36,946 nucleotides of DNA from an uncultured Clostridia bacterium (GTDB taxonomy: Bacteria > Bacillota > Clostridia > TANB77 > CAG-508), in NCBI GenBank assembly GCA_947624185.1, contig CANQJG010000005.1, positions 1-36,946 of the forward strand, read 5' to 3'. Below the pieces are notes generated by a model. It was not told the DNA's origin. It worked only from the letters and a program-made list of their open reading frames with translations, and made no database searches. A program made the translations under genes and the position numbers. This document shows positions 20,408 through 30,400 of the stretch, in pieces. Each line of letters begins with the position of its first letter. Positions within the stretch are counted from its first letter, which is position 1.

Positions 20408-21094
20408 TTGGAAGCTAATTATGTTGAAAATAACAATTTAGAGTTAGTAGGAAAAATTACTAATGAGAAAGTATTCAGTCATGAGATATATGGAGAGAAG
20501 TTTTACACATTTAATATGAGTGTGCCAAGACTAAGCGGAAATGACGATATTATACCAATCACAATATCTGAAAGATTATTTAAAGAAGATGAATTAGTGG
20601 TTGATAAAAAAGTAAGAGTAAAAGGACAATTCAGATCTTATAATAGTTATGAAAAAGAAAAGAACAGATTAATTTTAACAGTTTTCGCTAAAGACATTGA
20701 ATTCTTAGAAAATCAAGAAGATGAAGTTGTTGCTAGCAAAGATTTCTTATCAAACGAAGTTGTTTTAGTAGGTTATATATGTAAACCTCCTATTTACAGA
20801 CAAACTCCATTTGGAAGAGAAATCGCAGATTTACTTTTAGCAGTAAATAGAGCATACAACAAGTCAGACTATATTCCATGTATTGCGTGGGGAAGAAATG
20901 CAAGATTCTGCTCAAAAATGGATGTTGGAACTGAAGTTAAATTGATAGGTAGAGTTCAATCAAGAAATTATGAGAAAAAGCATGAAGACGGAACTATTGA
21001 ACCAAGAGTAGCTTATGAAGTTTCAATAGCAAGCCTAGAATTAGTTGATGAAAATGGCGAAAATGAGACTGAAGAAAAAGCAGAAAATGAATAA
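20408..21094 (+). CDS. Single-stranded DNA-binding protein with two OB-like segments
   Basis: TTG start after AAGGAGGAAA; NEVVLVGYICKPPIYRQTPFGREIADLLLAVNRAYNKSDYIPCIAWGRNARFCSKMDVGTEVKLIGRVQSR. Confidence 0.85.
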   Translation: MEANYVENNNLELVGKITNEKVFSHEIYGEKFYTFNMSVPRLSGNDDIIPITISERLFKEDELVVDKKVRVKGQFRSYNSYEKEKNRLILTVFAKDIEFLENQEDEVVASKDFLSNEVVLVGYICKPPIYRQTPFGREIADLLLAVNRAYNKSDYIPCIAWGRNARFCSKMDVGTEVKLIGRVQSRNYEKKHEDGTIEPRVAYEVSIASLELVDENGENETEEKAENE

Positions 21095-21115
21095 TAAAAT
21101 AATTTAATTACCTGC

Positions 21116-21150
21116 AAAAGACCTAGTTCCGTAAAGAATTAGGTCCTTTT
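21116..21150 (+). terminator. Terminator
   Basis: AAAAGACCTAGTTC...GAATTAGGTCCTTTT. Confidence 0.85.
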
Positions 21151-21204
21151 ATATTACATAGTAAAAAAATTGTAACATTTTTGTAACATTTTTGTATTTT
21201 TACA

Positions 21205-21233
21205 TTGACTTTTATTAAAAATGAAAATATAAT
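21205..21233 (+). promoter_or_regulatory. Promoter of minD operon
   Basis: TTGACT, 17 bp, TATAAT. Confidence 0.8.
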
Positions 21234-21248
21234 ATATATGTAATATTT

Positions 21249-21274
21249 GTGCCTTAGAAAGGATGAGATTAAAA
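21249..21274 (+). promoter_or_regulatory. Conserved 5' motif copy 2 (GTGCCTTAGAAAGGATGAGATTA)
   Basis: Same motif at 5831 and 34593. Confidence 0.6.
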
Positions 21275-22069
21275 ATGGGTGAAATAATAGTCATAACGTC
21301 TGGGAAAGGTGGAGTAGGCAAAACTACAACAACTGCTAACATTGGAGCAGCCCTAGCACTTAAGGGGAAAAAGGTTGTACTCATAGACACTGATATCGGT
21401 TTAAGAAATCTTGATGTTGTTATGGGACTAGAAAATAGAATAGTGTACGATATAGTAGATGTTGTTGAAGGAAAGTGTAAATTAAGACAAGCTCTTATAA
21501 AAGATAAAAGATTTACAGAACTGTTCTTATTACCAGCAGCACAAACAAGGGACAAAAGTGCTGTAAATGAAGAACAAATGAAGGAACTTACTTCAAAATT
21601 AAAAGAAGAATTTGATTTTATATTAATAGATTGTCCAGCAGGAATAGAACAAGGCTTTAAAAATGCCATAGCTGGTGCAGACAGAGCTATAGTAGTAACA
21701 AACGCCGAAATATCTTCAATTCGTGATGCTGATAGAATAATAGGTTTACTAGAAGCGTCCGAGATAAAAAATCCGGAATTAATAATTAATAGGTTAAGAC
21801 CGGAAATGGTTAAAAAAGGCGAAATGATGGATGTGGAAGACATTTTAGATTTATTATCAATAGATCTAATAGGTGTTGTTCCAGATGATGAATATATAAT
21901 AACTCAAACAAATAAAGGAGAACCTGCCGTATCTAATAAAAAAGCTCCTTCAGGAAAAGCTTACATGGAAATAGCAAGAAGAATATTAGGAGATAACATA
22001 GAAGTAACAATACCAGGCAGAAAAAAAGAAGGATTTTGGAGCAGGATGAGAAAAAATAGAAAAAAATAA
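21275..22069 (+). CDS. minD: Septum site-determining protein MinD
   Basis: GEIIVITSGKGGVGKTTTTANIGAALALKGKKVVLIDTDIGLRNLDVVMGLENRIVYD; C-terminal amphipathic helix. Confidence 0.97.
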   Translation: MGEIIVITSGKGGVGKTTTTANIGAALALKGKKVVLIDTDIGLRNLDVVMGLENRIVYDIVDVVEGKCKLRQALIKDKRFTELFLLPAAQTRDKSAVNEEQMKELTSKLKEEFDFILIDCPAGIEQGFKNAIAGADRAIVVTNAEISSIRDADRIIGLLEASEIKNPELIINRLRPEMVKKGEMMDVEDILDLLSIDLIGVVPDDEYIITQTNKGEPAVSNKKAPSGKAYMEIARRILGDNIEVTIPGRKKEGFWSRMRKNRKK

Positions 22070-22165
22070 TGATTATTTAATATAATGAATAATTACAAAA
22101 GAAATATTACTTTATATAGTAGAAAATTACAAAGATAGAAATTGTTTTTAGGTGGAGGAAGAGAG

Positions 22166-22828
22166 ATGTTCAAGAACATTATTAATGTTTTCAAAAAAAT
22201 TGGAAAGAAACAAGACCCAGACAGATTAAATAAGGATGAAGCAAAGGAAAGACTACATTTAGTCTTATTACAAGATAGAGCTAATGTATCAGCTGATTTT
22301 CTTGATATGATGAAGCAAGAAATAATAGAAGTAATTAAAAAATACATAGATATTGATGAAAAGGAGATTGATGTTAAGTTAACTAACAAACAAAATAGTG
22401 ACGGAACAACAGGTGCACCAGCACTTTATGCAAACATCCCAATCGTTGGTATCAAAAGTGAAACTAGAAAAAGAACTAATAAAATAAAATTAGAAGAATT
22501 GGGAAATAATGAAGATAGCAGTAAAGTCAATTCATCTAAAAAAAGAGCAGATTCTAAAGAAACAAAAAATAAAAAATCTAGTTCAAAGAGTGAAAAAGTA
22601 GAAACAGCTCAAAAAGAAGCAGTACAAGAAGAAACAACAAATAATACAGAAAATGAAGTATCGCAACAAGCAGATAATGAATCTAAAGATGCACAAAAAG
22701 AAGTTTCTAATCAAGAAAATAACACACAAGAAAATAATGTAGTTACAAAGCAAGAAGAAGTTAAAAGCAAAAAGCAACCAAATAGTAAAAAAACTACAAG
22801 TAAAAAGAGTACAAAAAAGAAAAAGTAA
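22166..22828 (+). CDS. minE: MinE with a long low-complexity C-terminal extension
   Basis: KDEAKERLHLVLLQDRANVSADFLDMMKQEIIEVIKKYIDID follows minD; then about 140 aa rich in Lys/Glu/Ser/Gln. Confidence 0.9.
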   Translation: MFKNIINVFKKIGKKQDPDRLNKDEAKERLHLVLLQDRANVSADFLDMMKQEIIEVIKKYIDIDEKEIDVKLTNKQNSDGTTGAPALYANIPIVGIKSETRKRTNKIKLEELGNNEDSSKVNSSKKRADSKETKNKKSSSKSEKVETAQKEAVQEETTNNTENEVSQQADNESKDAQKEVSNQENNTQENNVVTKQEEVKSKKQPNSKKTTSKKSTKKKK

Positions 22829-22847
22829 TTTAATTTAAAGGGGAAAA

Positions 22848-23987
22848 ATGAAAAAAAGGATAACCAAAAATCTCGAATGGTCCATATTAATATGCACAAT
22901 CCTATTAGTAATAATAGGATTATTTGCGATATATTCAGCAACAGAAAGTACAGGACAAGAAGAGTTTTATAAACAGTTAACTTGGATAGGAGTTAGCATA
23001 CCTTTTTTCATAATGTTCATATTTATAGATTATGACACAACATCAAAAATATCTCCAGTATTGTATGTACTGATTTTAGCTTGCTTGGGAGCAGTATTAT
23101 TTACAAGCCCAATATCAGGTGCAACAAGCTGGTTTACATTTGGTTCGTTTTCAATTCAACCGTCAGAGTTTGCGAAAATAATTTTAATAATTTTTCTAGG
23201 TTTAATAATGTCTAGGATGAAGAAAAAAGGTCCAAAGGAAATAAGCAGACCAACGAGATTATTGCTGCTATTGCTCATTTTTGCGATTCCAGTAGCATTG
23301 ATAGTAAAACAACCAGATTATGGAACTGCAATGGCTTTTATAGTGTCATTTCTATTTATGTTATTTGTAGCAGGAATAGATAAAAGATATATAATTGTTT
23401 CGGTATTGCTAGTAGCAATAGCTGTACCATTAATGTATAAATTTGTTTTACCTGAACACGCAAAAAAGAGAATAGATGTATTCTTAAATCCTGAACTAGA
23501 TCCTAGAGGGTCAGGATACAATTTAACGCAATCAAAGATTGCAATAGGAGCTGGAGAACTCTTAGGTATGGGATTATTAAAAGGAAACCAAACTCAATTA
23601 GGGTTCTTATATCCAAAATCAACTGACTTTATATTTTCAGTTATAGGTGAAGAAATGGGATTTATCGTGGCAGGAACCGTAATTATACTATATGTTGTGC
23701 TGATAACTAAGGCATTATATGTTTCAAAAACTGCAAAAGACGATTTGGGCACAATAATTGCGGCAGGAATTGCAGGAATTTTTTTCTTCCATTTAATTGA
23801 AAATATAGGAATGACAATGGGGCTTTTGCCTATTACAGGTGTACCATTACCATTTGTAAGTTATGGTGGAAGTTCACTATTAAGTAATTTTATGATGATT
23901 GCTATGTTGCTAAATATAAGTGGAAGAAGGCAAAAAGCAATATTTGTTGGCAAAAAGAATGGAGAATTTTGGACTAGAAATAAATAA
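22848..23987 (+). CDS. FtsW/RodA/SpoVE family peptidoglycan polymerase
   Basis: Polytopic; SIQPSEFAKIILI, QPDYGTAMAF, GSGYNLTQSKIAIGAGELLGMGL, TDFIFSVIGEEMGF, LPFVSYGGSSLLSNF. Confidence 0.95.
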   Translation: MKKRITKNLEWSILICTILLVIIGLFAIYSATESTGQEEFYKQLTWIGVSIPFFIMFIFIDYDTTSKISPVLYVLILACLGAVLFTSPISGATSWFTFGSFSIQPSEFAKIILIIFLGLIMSRMKKKGPKEISRPTRLLLLLLIFAIPVALIVKQPDYGTAMAFIVSFLFMLFVAGIDKRYIIVSVLLVAIAVPLMYKFVLPEHAKKRIDVFLNPELDPRGSGYNLTQSKIAIGAGELLGMGLLKGNQTQLGFLYPKSTDFIFSVIGEEMGFIVAGTVIILYVVLITKALYVSKTAKDDLGTIIAAGIAGIFFFHLIENIGMTMGLLPITGVPLPFVSYGGSSLLSNFMMIAMLLNISGRRQKAIFVGKKNGEFWTRNK

Positions 23988-24017
23988 AAAAATAAGAAAA
24001 ATAAGGAAAGTAGTAAT

Positions 24018-25011
24018 TTGAACGATAAAAAGATTGCAAAATTACAAATAGGTAATGTAGAATTAGAAAATAATATAATTTTAGGCCCTATGGCAGGTTT
24101 AACCGATAGGGCTTTTCGTATTATTTGTGAAAAGTTTAATCCAGGTTTAGTAGTTACTGAGATGATAAGTAGTAGGGCATTATTTTATGGAGATGAAAAA
24201 ACAAAAAAATTATTGGACACAACAGGAGAAAAAAGACCTATTGCAGTTCAGATTTTTGGAAGTGATACAGATTCAATGGCTTATAGTGCTAAGTTTATAT
24301 GTGATAATTATGATATAGACATTATTGATATAAATATGGGTTGTCCAGCACCGAAAATAGTGAAAAATGGTGACGGAAGTAAGCTACTTTTAGATACAAA
24401 TAAGGTATACGATATAACCAAATCTGTTAGCAAAAATTCACGAGTTCCAGTAACTGTTAAGATAAGAAAAGGCTGGGATAGTGAGCATATCACAGCAGTA
24501 GAAAATGCAAAAGCAATAGAACAAGCAGGAGCATCAGCAATAACAGTACATGGACGAACTAGAGCAGAGTTTTATTCAGGAGTAGCAGATTGGGATATAA
24601 TAAAAAAGGTAAAAGAAAATGTAAATATACCTGTTATAGGAAATGGCGATATAAAGACTGTTTATGATGCAAAAAAAATTATAGAACAAACAGGATGCGA
24701 CCGGAATAATGGTCTCAAGAGCAAGCTTAGGAAATCCTTGGATATTTGAACATATTCAAAATTATTTTGAAGGAAGACCTATTAGAAAAATTAGCAGTAA
24801 AGAAATACTATCGGTTATATTAGAACATATAAATTTAGAAGTGAAAGAAAAAGGCGAAAATGTTGGAATAAAAGAAATGAGAAAACATATCTGCTACTAC
24901 ATAAAAAATATGCCTAATGCTTCTCAATTAAGAGATACAATTAATCATTTAGAAACAAAGCTAGAAGTAGAAAAAACATTAAAAGAGTACTTTGAAAAGG
25001 TAATATTATAA
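24018..25011 (+). CDS. tRNA-dihydrouridine synthase (DusB type), with one CGG-associated +1 shift at 24702
   Basis: LGPMAGLTDRAFR...NMGCPAPKIVKNGDGSKLL...VTVHGRTRAEFYSG...EQTGCD-(C)GG-IMVSRASLGNPWIF. The two track ORFs (24018-24749, 24709-25011) join by skipping C24702. Confidence 0.9.
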
Positions 25012-25061
25012 TCAGAATATAATATAATTTAATTATATATTATTTTTTAAAGGAGCTTGTA

Positions 25062-25664
25062 ATGAAAAAAGTGTATATTATCTTAGCCATAATTTTAGCG
25101 TTTGCAATAAGTTTAAATATTTTTCTAAGTTTTAATTATAAAAATATGAAAAGTGGAAATAATAAGAGCATAGAAGAGATTGAAAAATATATTTTAAATA
25201 TTAAGACTTATAAAGCTAATTTGACTGCTAATATAATAAATAATAGAAATGATAACACATATAAAATAAGTCAAGAAGTAACTAAAAATTATGAAAAACA
25301 AAATATAATAGAACCACAAGAAATTAGTGGTTTGGAAATGACTTTTGAAAATGGCAAGCTGGAAATAAAAAATACAAAATTGAATTTGAGTAAAATATAT
25401 GAAAATTATCCAAGTATATCGGAAAATAATTTATTTTTAACACAATTTATAGAAAGCTATAAAAATTCCGAAGAAAAAAGCATATCAGAATATGATGAAA
25501 CAACTATTATGCTAAGCACAAAAACTAACAGAAATAGATATGACACAACCCAAAAATTATATGTAAATAAGGAAAATTTAAAACCAGAAAAATTAGAAAT
25601 AATAGAAAATAACAATCAGATAAAAGTTTACATATTATATAATGAGATTGAAATAAATATTTAA
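25062..25664 (+). CDS. Exported/lipoprotein-like protein (GerS/LolA-like by overall look)
   Basis: N-terminal hydrophobic segment; YKANLTANIINNRNDNTYKISQEV...; family uncertain. Confidence 0.6.
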   Translation: MKKVYIILAIILAFAISLNIFLSFNYKNMKSGNNKSIEEIEKYILNIKTYKANLTANIINNRNDNTYKISQEVTKNYEKQNIIEPQEISGLEMTFENGKLEIKNTKLNLSKIYENYPSISENNLFLTQFIESYKNSEEKSISEYDETTIMLSTKTNRNRYDTTQKLYVNKENLKPEKLEIIENNNQIKVYILYNEIEINI

Positions 25665-25701
25665 GATATATCATCTCTAATTTATATAATGGAGAAGAAA
25701 A

Positions 25702-26049
25702 ATGACAATAAAAAGAGGAGATATGTTTTATGCTGATTTAAGCCCAGTTGTAGGCTCAGAGCAAGGAGGGATTAGACCTGTGGTCATCATACAAAATGAC
25801 ATGGGAAACAAATACAGTCCAACTGTTATAGCAGCTGCAATTACATCACAACTAGGTAAAACAAAATTACCAACGCATATACCAATAGGCTCTCAAAATG
25901 TAGGACTAAAGACCGATTCAGTAATCCTTGCTGAGCAAGTTAGAACAATAGACAAAAGCAGATTAAAAGAAAAAATAGGTCATATAGAAGACAAAAGCAT
26001 AATGAGTCAGATAAATAGTGCATTAGGTGTAAGTATAGGGTTAGAGTAA
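25702..26049 (+). CDS. MazF/PemK (EndoA) family mRNA interferase
   Basis: [46 protein letters not shown]...[13 protein letters not shown]. Confidence 0.95.
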   Translation: MTIKRGDMFYADLSPVVGSEQGGIRPVVIIQNDMGNKYSPTVIAAAITSQLGKTKLPTHIPIGSQNVGLKTDSVILAEQVRTIDKSRLKEKIGHIEDKSIMSQINSALGVSIGLE

Positions 26050-26054
26050 AAATA

Positions 26055-26095
26055 AAATTCTTTGTCAAATTAATATAGACAAAGAATTTTTTTAT
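26055..26095 (+). terminator. Terminator
   Basis: AAATTCTTTGTC...GACAAAGAATTT followed by TTTTTT. Confidence 0.9.
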
Positions 26096-26146
26096 CATTA
26101 AAAGTACTCAAACTAAATTTCTCAAACTTATATACATAAAGGTGAT

Positions 26147-27091
26147 TTATATACGTAGTTTAAGTTTTTTGATAATTTTTATTTCATTATACAAGTCATC
26201 TATTCTCTTTTTTCTAAGTGCAAGAGCATCAAGATGCTCTTCTTTGATTTTTTTATAATTTTCAACCGTTTCGCCTTTTTCAAGTAGGAGCTTAATACCA
26301 GCTTGATAATAGTCTTTTTGTTCAGGTCTTTTAGCACTTTGCATTTTTTTCTCATATCTAGCAATTGAATCTAGTCTTCTAATTTGAGAATTTAGATAAT
26401 CAACATAATTCATAACACTACTGATTTCACATAATGTATCATCTACAACAGCTTTAAATAAAGCTCTTAATGGCTTTTTATTTATTTTACCAAGTCGTTC
26501 ATTTTGTTTTAGTTGATCAAGAGCTACTACATCTGTTGGAGGATCAGAATCTTTAATTAAGTCTTTTAAAGTTTCAGAAATATTGACATGGGTTGTATAG
26601 TGTCTTTTAGTAACTAAAGCATCATATTCATCTGCAATTCTTATAATTTGAGCAGAGTAGGGAATATCAATTTTTTTAAGTCCCCTAGGATAGCCTGTAC
26701 CATTTAATGCTTCATGATGATATAAAGGACCGTCAGAATAAGGACGTAAATTCATATCTTTCATACAAAGTTCATATCCTAATGTAGTATGTGTTTTCAT
26801 AATTTCATATTCTTCATCAGTAAGCTTTCCGGGTTTGGTAAGGATTTCCTTTGGAATAAACATTTTCCCAATATCATGAATGTATCCAGCTACTAAACAA
26901 TGAATCATAAATTTATTATTAAAACGCATATATTCACAAATTCTAACTGAAAGATTGCTAACATTTTCGCAGTGTACCTTTGTAATGTAATCTAATTCGT
27001 CCATTATAGCAAGACTGCGTTTTAAATTATCATCTAAATCATGAATTTTAATGTTACTTGGACTATAAAAATCATATTTTTCTTCGAACAT
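26147..27091 (-). CDS. HD-GYP domain protein
   Basis: HCLVAGYIHDIGKMFIPKEILTKPGKLTDEEYEIMKTHTTLGYEL...YHHEALNGTGYPRGL. Confidence 0.92.
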   Translation of the reverse strand: MFEEKYDFYSPSNIKIHDLDDNLKRSLAIMDELDYITKVHCENVSNLSVRICEYMRFNNKFMIHCLVAGYIHDIGKMFIPKEILTKPGKLTDEEYEIMKTHTTLGYELCMKDMNLRPYSDGPLYHHEALNGTGYPRGLKKIDIPYSAQIIRIADEYDALVTKRHYTTHVNISETLKDLIKDSDPPTDVVALDQLKQNERLGKINKKPLRALFKAVVDDTLCEISSVMNYVDYLNSQIRRLDSIARYEKKMQSAKRPEQKDYYQAGIKLLLEKGETVENYKKIKEEHLDALALRKKRIDDLYNEIKIIKKLKLRI

Positions 27092-27365
27092 AAGAAATTA
27101 ATCCTTTCTTAATTTAATAGTATGTACATATATAAAGGAAAAATTAATTTTGTTACTAATTTTTCATTATTATTAATATAACACTAAAAATAAAATAAAA
27201 CAATATAATTAAAGAGATTAAATATTACAAAAATATTACATTTATGTGTATATATGAATTATATAATAATAGAAATCAACAATGAATTGAATCTAATATA
27301 GTGTAGATGCTTAATTACTGGTAAAAAATACATACTGAAATCTTAAACAAAATGCAACAAAATAA

Positions 27366-27394
27366 TTGACAAAATATGAATATAGCGATAAAAT
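27366..27394 (+). promoter_or_regulatory. Promoter of the giant secreted protein gene
   Basis: TTGACA, 17 bp, TAAAAT. Confidence 0.65.
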
Positions 27395-27467
27395 TATAGG
27401 GTAACTAAAATATATAAATCTTATTAAAATAAATTAAAACAAGATTAGAAAATAGGAGGGAAAGAAA

Positions 27468-30400
27468 GTGAAAAAATCAATCAAATTAATCATGTTAGCA
27501 GTTTTTATTTTTGCATTAATTTTTGCAACAAAAGCTAATGCATTTCAAAATGGACAATTAGATGCAAATCAAATAACTGTAACAATGCAATCTACATATT
27601 TAAATAATAACGAAAAGTCAATCGCGATTGCATTAAAGAACTCAAACAAAAAAGGTGAAAACTCAAACGTACTAAAAAAGGAAACACTTAAAAGTATAAT
27701 ACAACAGAAGTATGGAAAAGATCTATTAAGTAAGGTATATAAAAAGGACGGAACTGAAGTATCAAATGAAGAAAGAGTTGGAACTGGATACAAAGTTGAA
27801 TTAGTTACTAACGAAAAATTAACAGTCATACTATATGGAGATGTAAATTGTGACGGTATGGTAGATTTGTATGATACTATTGCTATAGCACAACATAATG
27901 TAGGAACTGGCAATTTAGATAACTACCAAAGAAAGGCAGCAAAACTAACCAATGCAAGTGACGAAGAAATCAGTATATTTGATACAATAAGAGTTGCATG
28001 CTATAACGTAGATATGCTAGGAACAGACCAAGTTGGAAAAAATATAGTAGATGAGAAATTGTTCCCAGCAGATGAAAAGTTAAATACAGTTTCAGAAGTA
28101 TCAAATCTAAATAATGCAGAAGAAACATATAAAACAGCATTAAGTAAATTTACAAGTGGAAAATTTACTTCTAATAATGCTGAAATTAGTTTAGAAAATG
28201 GAAGTCTAATTGGAACAGTCAATTATAATTTTGACGTTAATACAGAAATATTTCCTGAAAATGAAGTTACAGGATACTATTTTGCTTACGTACTAAAAGT
28301 AAAAGGAGCAAATGAAAATACAACAGTAAAAATAAAAAATGGTGATAAAGAATATAAAATCATTGAATATTCAAGCTTTGATGTAACAACAGACGGAGAA
28401 GAAGGAATATCATTATTAGCTTCATTGAATCAAGATGCTGATAATAAAAACATAGAAATAATAGTAGACTTAGACGGAGACGGAACATTATATGAACCAA
28501 GCACACAAACAATAAGTTATGAAAGTTTACAATATGAAGAAGTTGAACAAGCAACAATCACAACCAATATACCTGAAGCAGACATAAAATCACTAGAAGG
28601 AGAAGATTGGAAATATAGATTCGAATTCGAAGATGAAGAAGATGCAGATGAAGGATATAAAATAGAAAAACAAGAAGGAAATAATAAATATAAAGCAACA
28701 GGAACAATAACAGAACAAAAGGATGTAGTTGGATTTAGTGGATCTGCCAAAACAGATTTCTATGTTGTATTTGCAATAGAACCAAAACATATCTATGAAG
28801 GTTTACAAATACAAATACCAATAGGAGAAGGTAAATATAAAACAGTTGGAAAAGAAGCATTAGTAGACGGAAAATTAACAGCAATAATTTCAATAGATGA
28901 AGATAACAAAGAAGAAAACAGTCCAATAAAAATAAAAATTGATTTAGACGGAGACGGAAGTAGATTTGAACTAGAAGAAATTGAAATTGATTATAAAGAT
29001 TTAAAATGTGAAAAAAGTTCACATTATGAAGTACAAAAAGAACTACCAACAGGAAAAGCTGATGCAATAAAAACAAAGTTTCAAGATGAATATGGATTTA
29101 AACCTGAAGATTACTTTAAGTTCATTGGTGGAAAAGACGATTTGGCAATAACTCAAGATGGTCTAGATGCACAACTTTACAAAATAACTGGAACACTACC
29201 AAAAATGACAGGAGTTCATGCTGGATTTGAAGGAGACGACAAAGGTGGATATTATATAGTATTCACAGTAAAAATGGACAGTACAGGAAAGACCGGAGAT
29301 GATAATAATATAAATGAAAATGTAAAAGTAACACTTACATCACCAGCCACAGGCGAAAGTGCAAAAGTTAGAGAATTAGGAAAAGAATCTTTTGACACAG
29401 CTACAGAAATGGTAGTATTATGGAAATTAGATGATGTAAGAGATGACAAGACATTTAAAGTAACAATAGACTTAGACGGTGACGACGAAAGTTATGCTCC
29501 ATATCATGTAATATTTGATTATTCAGACGTAGTATTCCAACAAGAATCAGCAGCAAAAATTTCAATAGATGAAACACAAATACCTGAAGAAGATAAAACT
29601 CAAATACAACAATGGGGATATAAATTACAAAGTGAAATCAAATTAAGTGAAGAAAATGAGCATGTTATCAAAAATAAGAATGAGGATAACATAAAATATG
29701 ATGCTACAACAGGATTATTATCAGGAATAGTAAAAGAGCAAAAACTAACAGGTGGATTTAAAGATGAAGATTTAGACTCATATTTCTATACATTTACAAT
29801 CAAACCTGAAGAAGTAACTGAAAATATTAAGATTACAGTTGAAAATAAAGACAATGAAGACGAAGGAAATGGTGGCAAAAAAGAATTTGGATATGATGAT
29901 TTGAAAAATGGAACATTAACAATTTTACAACATATATCTAAAGACTTCGTGAAATGCCATGATAGTGCATGCTGTGGAGAAGACGGAAATTGCGCTGACC
30001 CAAGTAAATGTGAAAAATCAATAAAAATAACAATAGATGTTGACGGAGATGGTCAATATGGTTATAAACCAAGCAAGACATATTACATGGATTTCTGTAA
30101 TTTAGACTTCGTAAAATTACACACAGTATCTTTCAAAAATGCAGACAAAACAGATGTAAAATTAGCAGACGGAAGTTCAATTAAATCAGTTGAATTATAT
30201 GACGGAGAAAAAGTAACAGAGCCTGCAACACCAGTTAAAGAAAACGGATTAGACAACCAAGAATATAACAAATTCTCTTATTGGAGAAAAGAAGGAGACG
30301 AAGACTATTCAAAGAAATTTGAATTTGGTCAAGAAGATAATAAGAGTACAGAAACAATCAAAGATGATATAACATTAAATCCGATGTGGGAAATAGATGT

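Noticed and set aside
24670-24680. A8 run in the dus gene as slippery site for the frameshift
   Set aside because: The conserved zero-frame sequence IIEQTGCD continues past the A run, so the shift happens later, at CGG 24702.
2925-24704. Frameshifts as sequencing or assembly errors, or pseudogene decay
   Set aside because: All five events are the same kind (extra C exactly before GGN, in frame as CGG), two are side by side, the other conserved genes are intact, and three of five are not homopolymer extensions (ATT C GGT, TTG C GGT, CAA C GGA). Not fully excludable without reads.
2925-24704. CGG reassigned to another amino acid (e.g. Trp, as reported in some Firmicutes)
   Set aside because: Simple reassignment would not change frame; here the frame must move by +1 to regain conserved protein.
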